From the NCBI RefSeq assembly GCF_002994745.2, contig NC_037090.1:4833501-4897500 (forward strand): a DNA stretch of 64,000 nucleotides, given 5' to 3'. This document shows, in pieces, positions 34,020 through 45,511 of the stretch. The stretch is from Rosa chinensis (Eukaryota; Streptophyta; Magnoliopsida; Rosales; Rosaceae). Position numbers and translations under genes: made by a program. The notes beneath the pieces are model-generated. The model was not told the origin of the DNA and searched no databases. It saw nothing but the letters and a program-made list of their open reading frames with translations. Position 1 is the stretch's first letter; each line of letters opens with the position of its first letter.

Positions 34020-35205
34020 ACTCATGATTCAAGTAAGTAGCCAAGGCCTTTTGATTAATAAATTCGATTTTTTTTTCTTCTGTTTGATCTGGTATTTAGT
34101 CAATTATTTTGCTCTGGATATCTGTTATTGAAATCACTTGTTGACTAAGAGAACACTTAGTATATTATATACAAATGCATTTGACACTTAATTAATAGGA
34201 CAAGTTCAAATGCTCAATCGGATTCATTGTGCCATGTATGCAAGCTGCTTAAATAGGATAACTAACTTATCCTTTAGCATATGAAGCTTCGAATTTGGGG
34301 TACAACTAATGTATTTTATTTTTTGTCAAATGCAAATGTATTTTCTAATCAAAATTTTGTCATGCTTATAGTAACCAAGAACTCTCTTTGAGTTTAGAGT
34401 TTCTCTTTTTCTATTATTACTAGGGAGGCAAGGAGTATAGAAACTGTCCACGGACTTTCTGGTCTTACTTTGGTTTGTATTGCAGTCTCCTATTGGTTTT
34501 CTTTCTTCTCTTTTAGTTGTTTATGCTTAGCAGGTAACACAACTGTTTGATTAGCAAAATTTCTTTTAGTCAGGGTGGGATATTGACAGAGCGGCAACTA
34601 CATAAGCAGTAGCTAATGGTTGGGGCATCTGTACCTTGGCCTTCATATAGTACATAACAAAGTGGCTTAAGATTTGAAACATTTCTACCACATACTCAGG
34701 GTTGAATTCTTGAAGCAATGAAATTGTTGCTCTTATGCTTCTGTAGCAGTTAAATATTAGAATGAGTCAACAGAATTAATCTTCTTTCAAGTTTATGGTT
34801 AATCCTTGGAATGTTTGCTGGTCAAATTAGGGTTCAAAGAATATAAGTGTCAAAGATCAACCAACTCCATCCTGTCACTTTTATGCATAGATTCTTGAAA
34901 TACAATACTGATGATGTAGCTAATTTACTTAATAATACCTATATATACAATGAAAGAAAAAAATTGGGAAATATCTTTATGAGATTTCGTATTAGGTAGA
35001 AACCCCGGAGCCTCTCCTCACTCTAGCCCGTCTTCTGATGCTAATTTTGTCTTGCTTGTTTGTGATTTTCTTCTCCTCACGTAGCCAGGAGATAATGATA
35101 CAATGGCCTCTGGCTTTTATGTTTATGACTTTATCAACTGCTCATAACAAGATGGTTATTCATGACTCATGTGATATGATTTATTAACCTTTTGTGCCAC
35201 TATAG

Positions 35206-35618
35206 GTGGATATTGCTGCTGGATGGCATTCTACTGCACTAACAGATGATGGAGAGGTGATGATTACTCTCACTCTGCTAAATATTAGCTATGAGGTTTT
35301 TCATTTGCATGAGTGTAATCTATTGGATGTTGTTATTAGTCTAAAGGTGGTTAGTCTTACTCTATAGCTAGCCAACAGCCAACTGGTTAGTTTTTTTTTT
35401 TTTTTTTTTTTAATTTTCGATAATTTAAATATCCTGTATTGTTAACTTTCTATGTACCTGGGCTAACAGAACCTTATTTCCTTGCCTATATTATTATATT
35501 GCAGGTGTATGTATGGGGCCGAGGGGAACATGGTAGACTTGGTTTCGGCGAGAATGATAAGAGCAGTAAAATGGTCCAGCAAAAGGTTCATCTTTTAGTT
35601 GGGGAGGATATCGTTCAG
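35206..35618 (+). pseudogene. RCC1-repeat gene fragment captured in the CACTA element
   Basis: Exon 35206-35256 encodes VDIAAGWHSTALTDDGE and exon 35505-35618 encodes VYVWGRGEHGRLGFGENDKS plus 18 residues. Both have AG/GT borders and are phase 0. The sequence is a typical RCC1/UVR8-like propeller blade (GWHSTALTDDG, WGRGEHGRLG). Only about one blade is present, against seven in a full protein. The second exon's ATG-less frame is open. Confidence 0.88.
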
Positions 35619-35895
35619 GTACCAATTATATTGTTTTCCTTGCAAATCCTCTGATAGCTTTGCTTAGTTGGAACTTAGAATACATGGAAACCTATTTAAC
35701 CAAAAAGCTAGCACATTTAGTGAAATGTACCAAGACAAAGGTTTTGCTTCTTGTAGGTTTTAATTTATAGCCTGGGCGTTTCACATTGCACCGAGTATTG
35801 TAAAAAGTCTAATCTTTGTGGTGTGTGAATGGACAATTTGTGTTTAACTTGCAGGCTTAATATTTAACAAAGCTTGTGCTTTGATTTTTGTACAG

Positions 35896-35967
35896 AAAGC
35901 TGTTGCCGGCCTCAGACGTATTAATCTTGATGGTCTGAGATGGAGAGTATTCGATGCGAAAGGCCAG
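35896..35967 (+). pseudogene. Organellar ribosomal protein uL13 exon captured in the CACTA element
   Basis: A 72-bp exon between TTTGTACAG and GTTCTT encodes KAVAGLRRINLDGLRWRVFD plus AKGQ. This matches the start of the L13 domain in plant mitochondrial-type uL13 (RWRVFDAKGQ). No other uL13 exon is seen here. Confidence 0.75.
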
Positions 35968-36138
35968 GTTCTTGTTTGTGACTTTCATAATATTTCTGGT
36001 AACATCTAGCTGTTAGGAACTTAGGAATAGAAGACCTTTTTGCATTCTTGATTTTATCAAATCAATATCATGCATACATGTTGATCGGCGAACTCTGTCC
36101 AATGAGTTTTCATATTCTTACTTGTTTTATTTCCTCAG

Positions 36139-36590
36139 CTGTTAAATTCGACAGAGTTCTTGGAGGACATTGTAATTGAGCATGAACATGTTGAGTGCAC
36201 TTCATCTGTAATCCAGGCTTTAGTTCTGTTCAAGAAGCTACACCCTGGGCATAGGAAGAAAGAGATTGAACATTCCATCACCAATGCTGTACGCTACATT
36301 GAAAATATGCAAATGCCGGATGGTTCATGGTATATATGTTTCTATTCTATGCAATCAATCTATGAATCTATGATTAAGAAAATATGTTACTTTGTTACTT
36401 TCACCTAGTACAGGAAAAAAAATGGAGAACTTGACTAATAAGTAAACTCTTATAAACATTTGAACAGGTATGGAGATTGGGGAGTTTGCTTCACATATGG
36501 TACCTGGTTTGCACTAGGAGGATTGGCAGTTGCTGGCAAGACTTTTACCACTTGTGCAGCCATGCGCAATGGGGTTAGCAGGAGATGATG
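36139..36590 (+). pseudogene. Oxidosqualene cyclase (beta-amyrin/cycloartenol synthase-type) fragment in the CACTA element
   Basis: Exon 36139-36329 encodes [40 protein letters not shown] and [10 protein letters not shown]. The next exon, from 36468, encodes [20 protein letters not shown] and ends near MRNG. The QxxDGSW repeat and the [14 protein letters not shown] signature identify an oxidosqualene cyclase. The catalytic DCTAE exon is absent. Splice borders are intact (TCATG/GTATAT ... AACAG/GTATGG). Confidence 0.92.
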
Positions 36591-36849
36591 AGTGAGACAT
36601 TCGAGGTTTTGTAGAAGCGAATGGCAGCTAAAGGTTAAGAGCCATCGAGAATAGGAATGTTTTTTTATTCATGTGTAGCTAGCTAAGAATGCTCTTGTTT
36701 GGTGCATTATCTTGTTACTTGAATGTATTGATGCTTGAATAATGGTACTTGAATGATATATATGGATTAGAGTATTGTTTATATGGTAATATATTGAGCA
36801 TTATTCTGGACAAACATTTATATCGATGTTCTTCTTGTTGTTCAAGGGG

Positions 36850-37545
36850 TAGTCATACAACACAATACAAAACAATGTGTTGTATGAATGTAAAAGAGTT
36901 TAAAATTGAGGCTTCTCCTACAACAGTCACTAGTTGGTACCCAATTGATTATAGTATTCACACAACGGATAACCAAATATAGTTGTTGTGTGAACTAACA
37001 ACCAACAACAAAAGAAAACAAAATTCTGTTGTGTGAGATTCATAACACACAACAGAAATAAAATGATCACTGTTGTCTAAGTAATCAACAGACAAGGGAG
37101 ATCATTTTACTTCAGTTGTGTGTTACTTACCTCAGACAACAAATATTAAGTTATATCCGTTGTCTGTTAGTAGTCTCAGATAACAAATAATGAGTTATAT
37201 CCGTTGTGTGTTATGAATCTCACACAACAAAGAATGAGTTATATCCGTTGTGTGTTATGAATCTCAGACAACAAAGAATAAGTCATACATGTTGTGTGTT
37301 ATGAATTTCAGACAACGGCAAAATTTCATCTTCTGTTGTCTGAATGTGCCGAGGCATCGCCGCGCATGCCATGCCAGGCACATGCTGCGCAGAACTCACA
37401 CAACGGAAATTGGTATTTCTGTTCAGCAAACTATTATCACACAACGGTGAAATCACCGTTGTCTGATTTTCCAATCACACAACACTCACTTAGACCACGG
37501 TCAGCTTGGTCATCAGACAACAGAAATCCACCGTCGTCTGATGAC
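36850..37545. repeat. Right subterminal repeat array of the CACTA element
   Basis: At least a dozen copies, in both orientations, of motifs such as TATCCGTTGTGTGTTATGAA, CTCAGACAACAAA and CACACAACGG. Adjacent 50-60-bp blocks at 37130-37310 form a tandem series. Confidence 0.85.
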
Positions 37546-37563
37546 CTTTTTGTAGTAGTGTGA

Positions 37564-37830
37564 TATTCTTACAAAAGCATTCTCAAGTAAAGTCTTTAAT
37601 AACTCACTTGGCAAGTTGACATTCGTGATCTTTTTGCTTCAACATGAGGAAAAGCGTTGGAGTGAGTCGTACTATTTACCATGTTTATTTATATGTTGCA
37701 ATCTACTTTAATTAGATTTATTATTGTTTATTACTTACTTTATGGTGCAAGGATTGTATTTGTATATAAACATAGTAAACTTAGAAGAAGCTCGCATGCT
37801 TATCTACCCTTTCTAAATTGGCAAACCCAG
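37564..37830 (+). pseudogene. Ty1/copia relic, C-terminal end and probable 3' LTR start
   Basis: Continues the copia frame across the CACTA insertion: DILTKAFSSKVFNNSLGKL, the conserved end of copia RNase H. A purine-rich GAGGAAAAG and then CGTTGGAGTGAGT (near 37650) look like a decayed purine tract and LTR start. The LTR end is not clear. Confidence 0.75.
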
Positions 37831-38689
37831 TCTTCACTCTTCGCTAAGCAAAGCACATGAAACCAAGTCATACATGTCACATCTCTGTTGGCCAACAAAC
37901 TCAAAATTTTACCTAAAAAAAACAGATAGCAACAAAACCTTGCACGCATGAACAATAGCAATTACAAAAAATAAACCCAATCGACGAACTTCTTGACTTT
38001 CTTATTCATCCATGAAGGTTTTGACATGCGTAAATGGGCATTGTTGCTCCCATGTGCAACTGAACAATCCCTCTCTCACACTTTCTTTGAGTTGAAAGCT
38101 TCTGAAGCAATGGAATTGAAGTTGTCGCCATTGGCTGTGGCTCAGAGTCAAGCTATGGCTCTGAGGTGAGCAGCAGAAGTCGTCACTGTTGGCTATACAG
38201 ATAGGGATCACTGTCTTCATGACTAAATTGGACTATCACTTCTCAACTCCCTGTTTTTTGTTGTAGGGAAAAGTTGTAATATTCTGAATGTGTGTGAGTG
38301 GTGGTGATGCAAAGATATAAGACTTACTTGAAATACTTAAAAGTATATTATTTTATGTATCTAGAACAAGATCGATTTTTTGCGGCATACTCAAAATCAT
38401 ATAGTTTGGTTCTAATAATCTATGTATCTAGAGGGAGATCAACTTTTTGTGATACTCCGGAATATATCATATTTTAAAAAAATTTATTGTAAAAATAGTT
38501 CCAATTGGCATGAAGTGTTCCATTGTAAAAGTTATAATAGCCTATAGTATCGATGAATGCATAAGGTCAAGATTTTGTAAATGTATTCTACACTATTAGT
38601 GAATATTCTGACCCTGAAGAATGAGCAATGGATCAGGTGCTCCTCAATATTAGTTTAGGGTTTAATCAATTAATTTGAGACATTCCATA
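37831..38689. other. Region between the copia relic and the Pack-MULE
   Basis: No assignable gene. A 72-codon open stretch on the minus strand at 38002-38220 matches no family I know. The rest is AT-rich. Confidence 0.45.
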
Positions 38690-38698
38690 TAGTTTGAA

Positions 38699-38916
38699 GA
38701 GAAAAATGCACCAACAGTCCCTCAACTCTTGTGCACCGGCCAGTTTGATACCTAGACTCACAAAGCTATCAATGTGGTACCTAAAGTCTTATATTTCTAT
38801 CAACGACGTACTTCCGTTAAATTTTCGTAACAGTTCCGTTAAAGAATTGACGTGGCAAACACTTAGAGAAAACAGAAAGGGCAAACATGTCTTTTACCCA
38901 AATGGCAAACCTAACT

Positions 38917-38951
<35 letters not shown>

Positions 38952-40496
38952 GACAGAAATATTAATAAAAAAAGAAAAAAGAAATAAATAGCTTGAAGGC
39001 CTCGTCAAGGCCCTCCGCCGCATTTCTTCCCTTGCTTTCCGTCTGGCGATGCTCCGATCTAGTGCGCTCCGAACCGCCCTGCTCGGTGGCTCTCGGCCCT
39101 CTGGTCTGCCCAAGCGCTCCTTCTCCTCCTCCATCGGTCACGATGATGCTTACGAGAAGGCTTTAGGCATTGTTTCATGCACTGGGCTAGCCGTATTTGC
39201 ACATTCGCAACAAGGAGTTCACATGGGGTGCTGATGGCCTATTTGAAGCCAATCACGAAGACCACCATTAAGCTGGATTGTGGCAGATTTCAGTGACATA
39301 CCATTTGGAATAATTCTCGTTCTTTTTCATGTCAAAACAGAGTTAGGCTGGCTCTCTTGGAAATTTGTTGGATATCAATGCCTGCACTTATTTTGCATTA
39401 TGAACAAGTACCCGAGCAAGGACTCCGCCACAAAGTCGAGAGTGAAGCTAGATCTTGTTTGATTTAGAATGAATATATGGGTTTAGGAATTAAACTCGAT
39501 TGAGTTTATGGGTGAATAGATGGATGGGCAATTGAATGTGAAGTCGTTCAAGGTTGCAATCGAATTCGAGAGGTGGACTTAGATTTGAACCTTTTTGCTT
39601 TGGATGTGGATTTGGTGGGATCTGCAAGGCAGATTTGGTGGTGACATAATAGGAATATTTCATCTGAGAGACTGTTCTCATTAACAAGTGGTGCTTTGAA
39701 GGTGAACGGAGATACAGCAGCTATGCGAGAATTTAACAATGGGCTTGCCGAAGATCTGGAGGAGGATAAGCGAGAATAGAGTGTAATTAATCTTGCCCCG
39801 TAGAAAAGAGAATACCATAATGAAGCTTCAATGTCATATCCTCTTCGTGCAAAATACCAAAATAACCCAACAATTGTTCATGTCCTTGAATCCAATCTAG
39901 ACAAAAAGGAAAAAAAAAGAATCGAAGCAATAACCCAAATCATCTATCATCATCAGCTCTGCCTTTCTCTCTCCACAGTCCACACCATCATCTATCATCT
40001 TCTTTACAGCTATAACCCATATGATTTTACATGGTTTAATTCATCAAGGGAGAAGAAGATTTGATGAGACATGAAACAAATTTGGGATCTACTCTCTTAA
40101 GTCTTCGTCAATCGGAGCTCTACCAGCTATACCGCGAATCTCACGGATGGATTGAGATCAGTCCTATCACCCAGTCTGAATTTTCTTTCTGGGAAGAATG
40201 AGATCACAGTAACAGAGGAAGAAGAAGAGGAGAGAGAAAATTATAAAATAAAAAAATCATTTAATTAAATAATTAAATTGTTGGTAGATGTTGAGGGTTA
40301 TTTTGGTCATTTTCCAGCTATGTTTTCTCCACGTGCTTGCCATGTCAATTTTTTAACGGAACCGTTACAGAAATTTAACGGAAGTATGTCGTTGATAGCA
40401 ATATAAGACTTTAGGTATCACATTGATAGTTTTGTGAGTCTGGGTATCAAACTGGCCAGTGCACAAGAGTTGAGGCACTGTTGGTATATTTTTCTC
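38699..40496. mobile_element. Pack-MULE (Mutator-like) with about 180-bp inverted repeats and a COX6a fragment
   Basis: The ends are long inverted repeats: GAGAAAAATGCACCAACAGT at left and, at right, the complement of GAGAAAAATATACCAACAGT. Similarity continues through CTCAACTCTTGTGCAC, GGCCAGTTTGATACC and CTTCCGTTAAATTT. Identical 9-bp duplications TAGTTTGAA flank it (38690-38698 and 40497-40505). There is no transposase. The interior holds a captured COX6a coding relic plus its apparent 3'UTR. Confidence 0.93.
39049..39271 (+). pseudogene. Cytochrome c oxidase subunit 6a fragment captured by the Pack-MULE
   Basis: The start gives MLRSSALRTALLGGSRPSGL, then KRSFSSSIGHDDAYE and GIVSCTGLAV, like plant COX6a with its mitochondrial presequence. 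In another frame it ends YLHIRNKEFTWGADGLFEAN and HEDHH stop, the COX6a C-terminus. Two internal deletions (after DAYE and after TGLAV) and a frame change break the gene. No introns remain in the piece, so capture from a spliced transcript or from a single exon is possible. Confidence 0.85.
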
Positions 40497-40505
40497 TAGT
40501 TTGAA

Positions 40506-41690
40506 TGTTTCCCCTATAAATTCGTTGTTAAAATGTATAAGGGTGTAAAAATAGTAGTATGATTGAGCTCTCCTTCGAGACTAATTTCTCAAAATCATAA
40601 AACATTATTCATATATATTATTCATATATAGAGTCATATATATATATATATATGTGCCTTAGAGAACAATCATATGAAGTACATGTTCAAATAAACAAGC
40701 ACTGGGCGCCGGAACAAAATCCATATAGAACCCTAATTATCTTTGTACCTAGATGTATGATCATCTGAATGATGTAATATATTTTCCTATTTCATTTAAA
40801 TTAGTGATGAATATCGTTCGAACAATCTTTCATTTCAATTGTAGGCCGCAAGTCTACCGGTGAACAGTCCTAAGACATTTTCAGAATGTGATTAAACCAA
40901 GTGGACTACTTTAGCTTGTGGAATGCGGATGTAATGTTAAACAAGAAAGTTGATCAATGAATTATTTCCAAATGAAATTAAGGGGGGTGTATTGTATTTA
41001 GATTTCTAAGGTGTTTTAAAGACTTTTTTTGAACTTGAAAAATCTATGGGTATTCAGTTATGATTTAATAAGACTTTTAAAGAGTTGTTGTAAATATTAG
41101 GGTATTCAATTTGGATTTGTAAAGAGAGATTTTAATTCCATAAAAATCTAAAGGTATTCAAAAAATCTACGAATTTTATAGAATTTACAAAATAGTGAAC
41201 TATTGTGGATTGTAGAGCCTCAGGTATAAATACCAAAGCTCCAAACAAATCCAACATCTCCACCAAAGATTTCCACAGTATTCTTTTTTCAAAGCAGCTC
41301 GATGTAGGTACGTGAAACCTCTTCTCTCTTTTCTAGGGTTTCTCTTCTCCCTCGTTTTTTCTTGAAACTTGGATCTCCTTTCTCTCGTTTCAATCCTTTT
41401 CTTTGGTCCTGAACATATTGCTATTGTCTGTATCCATATTTTGATCATCTATGAATTGTGCCATAAGCCCTAGGTTGACTTTAGTAGAATTCTTGCTGGT
41501 GTGAAAATAATCAATTCTTATTACTGTGAAAGGATCAATTCTAGATATTTTTACTATTATGAAATAATCTGTAGATGGTTTGAAATTATGTTGATGTTCT
41601 TGTTGACTTTTGTTGCGAAACCTAAACTTCTCCTAAACCTGTATCAGCATGGTTCTATCACTACACAATATCTAGCAATGCACTCACTAT
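40506..41690. other. AT-rich intergenic DNA
   Basis: No gene assigned. A (TA)n run is at about 40637-40652. Short open stretches at 41200-41450 (minus) and 41501-41731 (plus) have no recognisable domain. Confidence 0.45.
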
Positions 41691-41691
41691 G

Positions 41692-42290
41692 CCAGCTATC
41701 AGACGACAGAGGAGATTTGTCGTCTGATTAAAAAAAATTCTGTTGTCTAGTACGGTGCCGTCTCTTGGGGGTATCAGACGACAGATTTTCTCTGTCGTCT
41801 GATTTTTCAGACGACAGAAAGTTTTCAAGTCATCTGTTGTCTGTTAGAGAATTAAGACAATAGTTATCTGTTATTTATAATGACTTACAATAACAGTTTT
41901 CTGTTGTTTGTTTCGTATTCTAATAACAATTAACTGTTATTTAAACTACCAACACAAAACAATTATTTGTTGTTGTACATTCATTTAAGATACAATTATA
42001 TGTTGTTGTTTTTGTCTTGACTCAACGAAAATTTATATATTTTTGTCGTTGATTTTATTGTAAGGTCACAGTTTTCTGTTGTTTGAGTGGGAAAATAGCT
42101 AACAGTTAACTGTTAGTTAAACTACTAACACAAAACAATTATTTGTTGTTGTACATTCATTTAAAATACAATTATATGTCGTTGTTTTTATTTTGATTCA
42201 ACAGAAGTTCATATATTTTTGTCTTTGTTTTGATTGTGAGACCACAATTTTCTGTTGTTTGAGTGGGAATATAACAATAGATTTTTCCTA
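41692..42290. mobile_element. CACTA-type subterminal repeat fragment
   Basis: Repeated CAGACGACAGA and complements at 41700-41830, followed by two tandem copies (about 41905-42080 and 42085-42260) that share CACAAAACAATTATTTGTTG, TTGTACATTCATTTAA and TTTTCTGTTGTTTGAGTGGG. The motifs resemble those of the complete CACTA element but no paired termini were found. Confidence 0.55.
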
Positions 42291-44742
42291 AATTATGTTG
42301 TTCTTAAGTAGCTCCAACAACATATTTTGGCTTTGATTTAGTGTTGCATGGTATTTCAAATGTCACATTTATATACCTACCAGGGAAAATGCCCGCGCGG
42401 TGCTGCGGGTATACTATTGATATGGTTGAATTTACATCCAAATTACATTATAGATACATTAGATATAGTAAAACTACATTATACATTGTTCTACTTGTCT
42501 CAAAAATCTGGTGCCTTTGCCATACGAATCTGGATTAGCAGCGACATCATAAAATGAATGGATGCTGCCACTATCTTGGTTTCCAGCCCAAAACTGGTTT
42601 TGGAAGTTGTCCTTTGCTCCAGCAGACATATCCTAGCATGAAATTGAAAAACCATTACAAAAAAAAAAAAAAAAAATTCAAAGGCACTCAATGAAACACT
42701 TTTCTTCTCTCAAGAAAATGCATTTCTTTTGGTTACTTTGTCTAAGCTGGTAGAATGAATCTTCTGGAAAAGCTTTTCACTTTTGGTAGCAAAAGTAGCA
42801 AGGGAAATTGTACATTTGATTAAAAAAAATGTTGCTCTTTGGTTTATGAAGTGACAAAATGTTCTGTATGCATATATATATAGACCAGTACAAAATAATT
42901 TACTCTTCACACACTCATTCTCAATTTACAATATTCTAAGTAAACAAAAAGCATTAGTAAAAAAAAGTTCAATGCAATTACATCAGTTCATGGAGATGAG
43001 ATGAATGACTTAAATAGATACTTTTTTTCACAATGAGAACTAAGATTGATGAAAAGACAAAGCAAGCAATACATTAACTAAAAATAACAGGAAAAGAAAC
43101 TATCCATACCTTCAGGCTGGGATTGGATACCTGCTTCTGATATCATATATAGTAGAGTAGTCCTTATGCACCGCAGTCTGCAAACCTATACACTGCAGTG
43201 GAAAAAACTTAAGATGATGTACAATGGGTCTATGGTTCAGAGACTATTGCAGTACATTTGTCTTAATCTTTTTCTTTTTTTTTTTCCTTTTCATCTGATG
43301 CACTTGCAAGAAAATTGAAAGGCTGAGAAATAAAAGAATAAAATGAGTGTTTGACCAGGTTGCAAGACCAAGTAAGGTCATTTTAAATTGCAAGACCGAT
43401 TTAGTTTAATCAATCCGTTTCAGTGACTCATGAAAAGAAATTCAAACAAATGTAACTAATCACAATACAAAAGCAAATGGCTAAGTCCAAGCAAATGTAA
43501 CTACTTATTCATCTGCTGATTTATTTATCAAGAAATACAATTAAAAAAAACACAAAGGAAATACAATTGATAACTGCATATTGAGAGGGTATATATCCAA
43601 AACAGCATTATAAATTTGTAATCCCAACAAAATGAATTTCAGCCAGATTATGACTGCAGTATCACTGACATTTTGTTTTACATTCCTTATATCACTATAT
43701 TATCAGTTTATCATATACTTCAATCAAAATTTATGTTCTCTCTTTCATGCTTAAATGCATCTTCATACACAATTTGGAATGAACAACTAATAAAAAAACA
43801 AAAAGATCAAATTGCAATTTTGATCAGCTATCTAGTCACTTCGTCACAACTGCCATACAACTAAATTTAAATTCAGACACTGTACTGAATTCAAATTCAG
43901 ACTACATAGCTACATAGTAAGTCATGATCATTAGTCTTTGATAACCACACAACTTGGGAAGTTCAAACTAAATTGCTCAAAGACGTAGACTCAAACCCAA
44001 TTAGAACGAAACCTTGTGGTTTTCTAAACTCACCACATCATTAACCAGAGCACTCTGCCGCATTCTTTCCATATAATTTTGAATCGAACTGTTCAAAACG
44101 CAAGCCCTTCTATTCTTCCCATGCACCCAATTCATAACCAAATCAGAACCGAACACATCCAATACCCAAAAGCCAAAACTCAAATCCAAATCTCACCAAA
44201 AACAGAGCAAGTAAACTCAATGTCCACATATTCTTAATTCTTCATTGAATGGTGCCTGACGGGCCTAGAGCCATATGGGGCCGAGCAACTATCAACTTAT
44301 TTAACTCTAAGAAATGCTTAAAGCCACAGAGCTTAGCTCTAGTTCATTTGTACTGGAAAACAACATTTTTCATTAGTTAAGATAGACTTTGGTCCCGTTT
44401 GAAATTTTTTTCGCTTTTAAAAAAATCTATTTCTGTCTAAAACTTTAAAGGGGCTTGATATCATTAGTGAATGAAGAAGTTTTGAAACAAAAGAGACATA
44501 ACTCAATAACTGCCACCCCTATTGATGAATGGAGAGATCAGTTGTACCGAGAGTTTCACAGGTTATAAACAAAGAGTCGTATAAAAAACATTTTAGCCTA
44601 TAAACAAAGTCATAGACCTCAATAAGTTGAAGGAGAGTGACATTCACACAATTCCTGACCCTCATCCAGCTTAATATGCAGATTGACAAAGATATTAAGA
44701 AAATGAAATAAATCAGTTCCTTAACATTGAAAGGGAATAAAC
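42291..44742. other. AT-rich region without an assigned gene
   Basis: Mostly non-coding. On the minus strand, 42629-42509 can be read as an open, AG/GT-bounded stretch (MSAGAKDNFQNQFWAGNQDS ...). Another such stretch around 44189-44030 reads MNWVHGKNRRACVLNSSIQN. I recognise neither; either may be an exon relic. Confidence 0.4.
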
Positions 44743-45080
44743 CTGGATGGCATTGGGATCCTTAACATTATTAGGATCTCTTGAGAGATGAATGCTTGCA
44801 CCAAGATATAAATCTGGCACCTCACTGATCTCGTCCTTATTGACTGGGTTTTCGGATGGACTGTCAACCTGATTTTAAGTTTCGTTAACAGCCCTTATGT
44901 TAGACAACCCCAAAGACGCATCTTGTGCATGACTCTCATCATGAGCTGCACGAAGTAAATCAATTCCAAACTCTTTAGAGTCATAGGAACAAGTTTGGAG
45001 TTTTGAAATTGACCAGAAGTTCAACTCTAGAAGAGTGCGCTGGGTTAGCTTTCGTTTGGTTCCTCTAGATAGACACTCAT
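44743..45080 (-). pseudogene. FAN1-like nuclease exon relic (end of UBZ finger, start of HIRAN domain)
   Basis: A 338-bp block with acceptor TTGCAG and donor GTTTAT reads DECLSRGTKRKLTQRTLLEL at its start and DLYLGASIHLSRDPNNVKDP at its end. The first piece matches the end of a UBZ4 zinc finger in plant FAN1 (DNA crosslink repair), as I recall it. The second looks like the start of a HIRAN domain. An in-frame TAA at 44875-44877 interrupts it, and no neighbouring exons are found, so it is called a pseudogene fragment. Family assignment is moderate. Confidence 0.55.
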
Positions 45081-45159
45081 CTGCAAGATGCGTCCAAATT
45101 TGGTCAATTTGGAAAACTACGCAAGTCCAACAAGGCAGAACATACCAGCAACTAAAACA

Positions 45160-45176
45160 ACAACAACAATAACAAC

Positions 45177-45261
<85 letters not shown>

Positions 45262-45272
45262 TTAAAATAACC

Positions 45273-45313
<41 letters not shown>
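45160..45313. repeat. Compound microsatellite (AAT)n-(CT)n-(CA)n
   Basis: About 30 AAT units (45170-45260), then about 13 CT units and 8 CA units. Confidence 0.95.
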
Positions 45314-45511
45314 TGTCACATTGGTATAAATTACTTCAATTTGTAGTTCTATACAAATGGATCTACTACATGTATAGCACAAAAACACACTTACAACAGA
45401 GAAACCAAAAAAAGGAAAGAAAAGATAAATATAGAAATTATTGGTAAAAGTAACAAACCTCACTATAAACACATACTGCTTTATTGTAGCAAGGAGCTCC
45501 TTGATTCCTCC

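Larger units (their letters stand above)
31671..37560 (+). mobile_element. Non-autonomous CACTA element (Pack-CACTA) with four captured gene fragments
   Basis: Ends are CACTAGTACAAAAAG at left and the complement of CACTACTACAAAAAG at right, flanked by TGA (31668-31670 and 37561-37563), the 3-bp duplication expected of CACTA elements. Both ends carry many copies of short subterminal motifs around ACACAACGG and TGTTGTCTGA. No transposase is seen in the 5.9-kb interior. Fragments of FHIT, RCC1, uL13 and oxidosqualene cyclase genes lie inside, all on the plus strand and with splice borders kept. Confidence 0.93.

Noticed and set aside
36850..37545. CRISPR-like array in the repeated ACAACGG blocks
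   Set aside because: Repeats are short, degenerate and in both orientations, and lie at the end of a CACTA element in a plant genome.
45088..45311. Poly-isoleucine ORFs on both strands
   Set aside because: Translation of the (AAT)n microsatellite.
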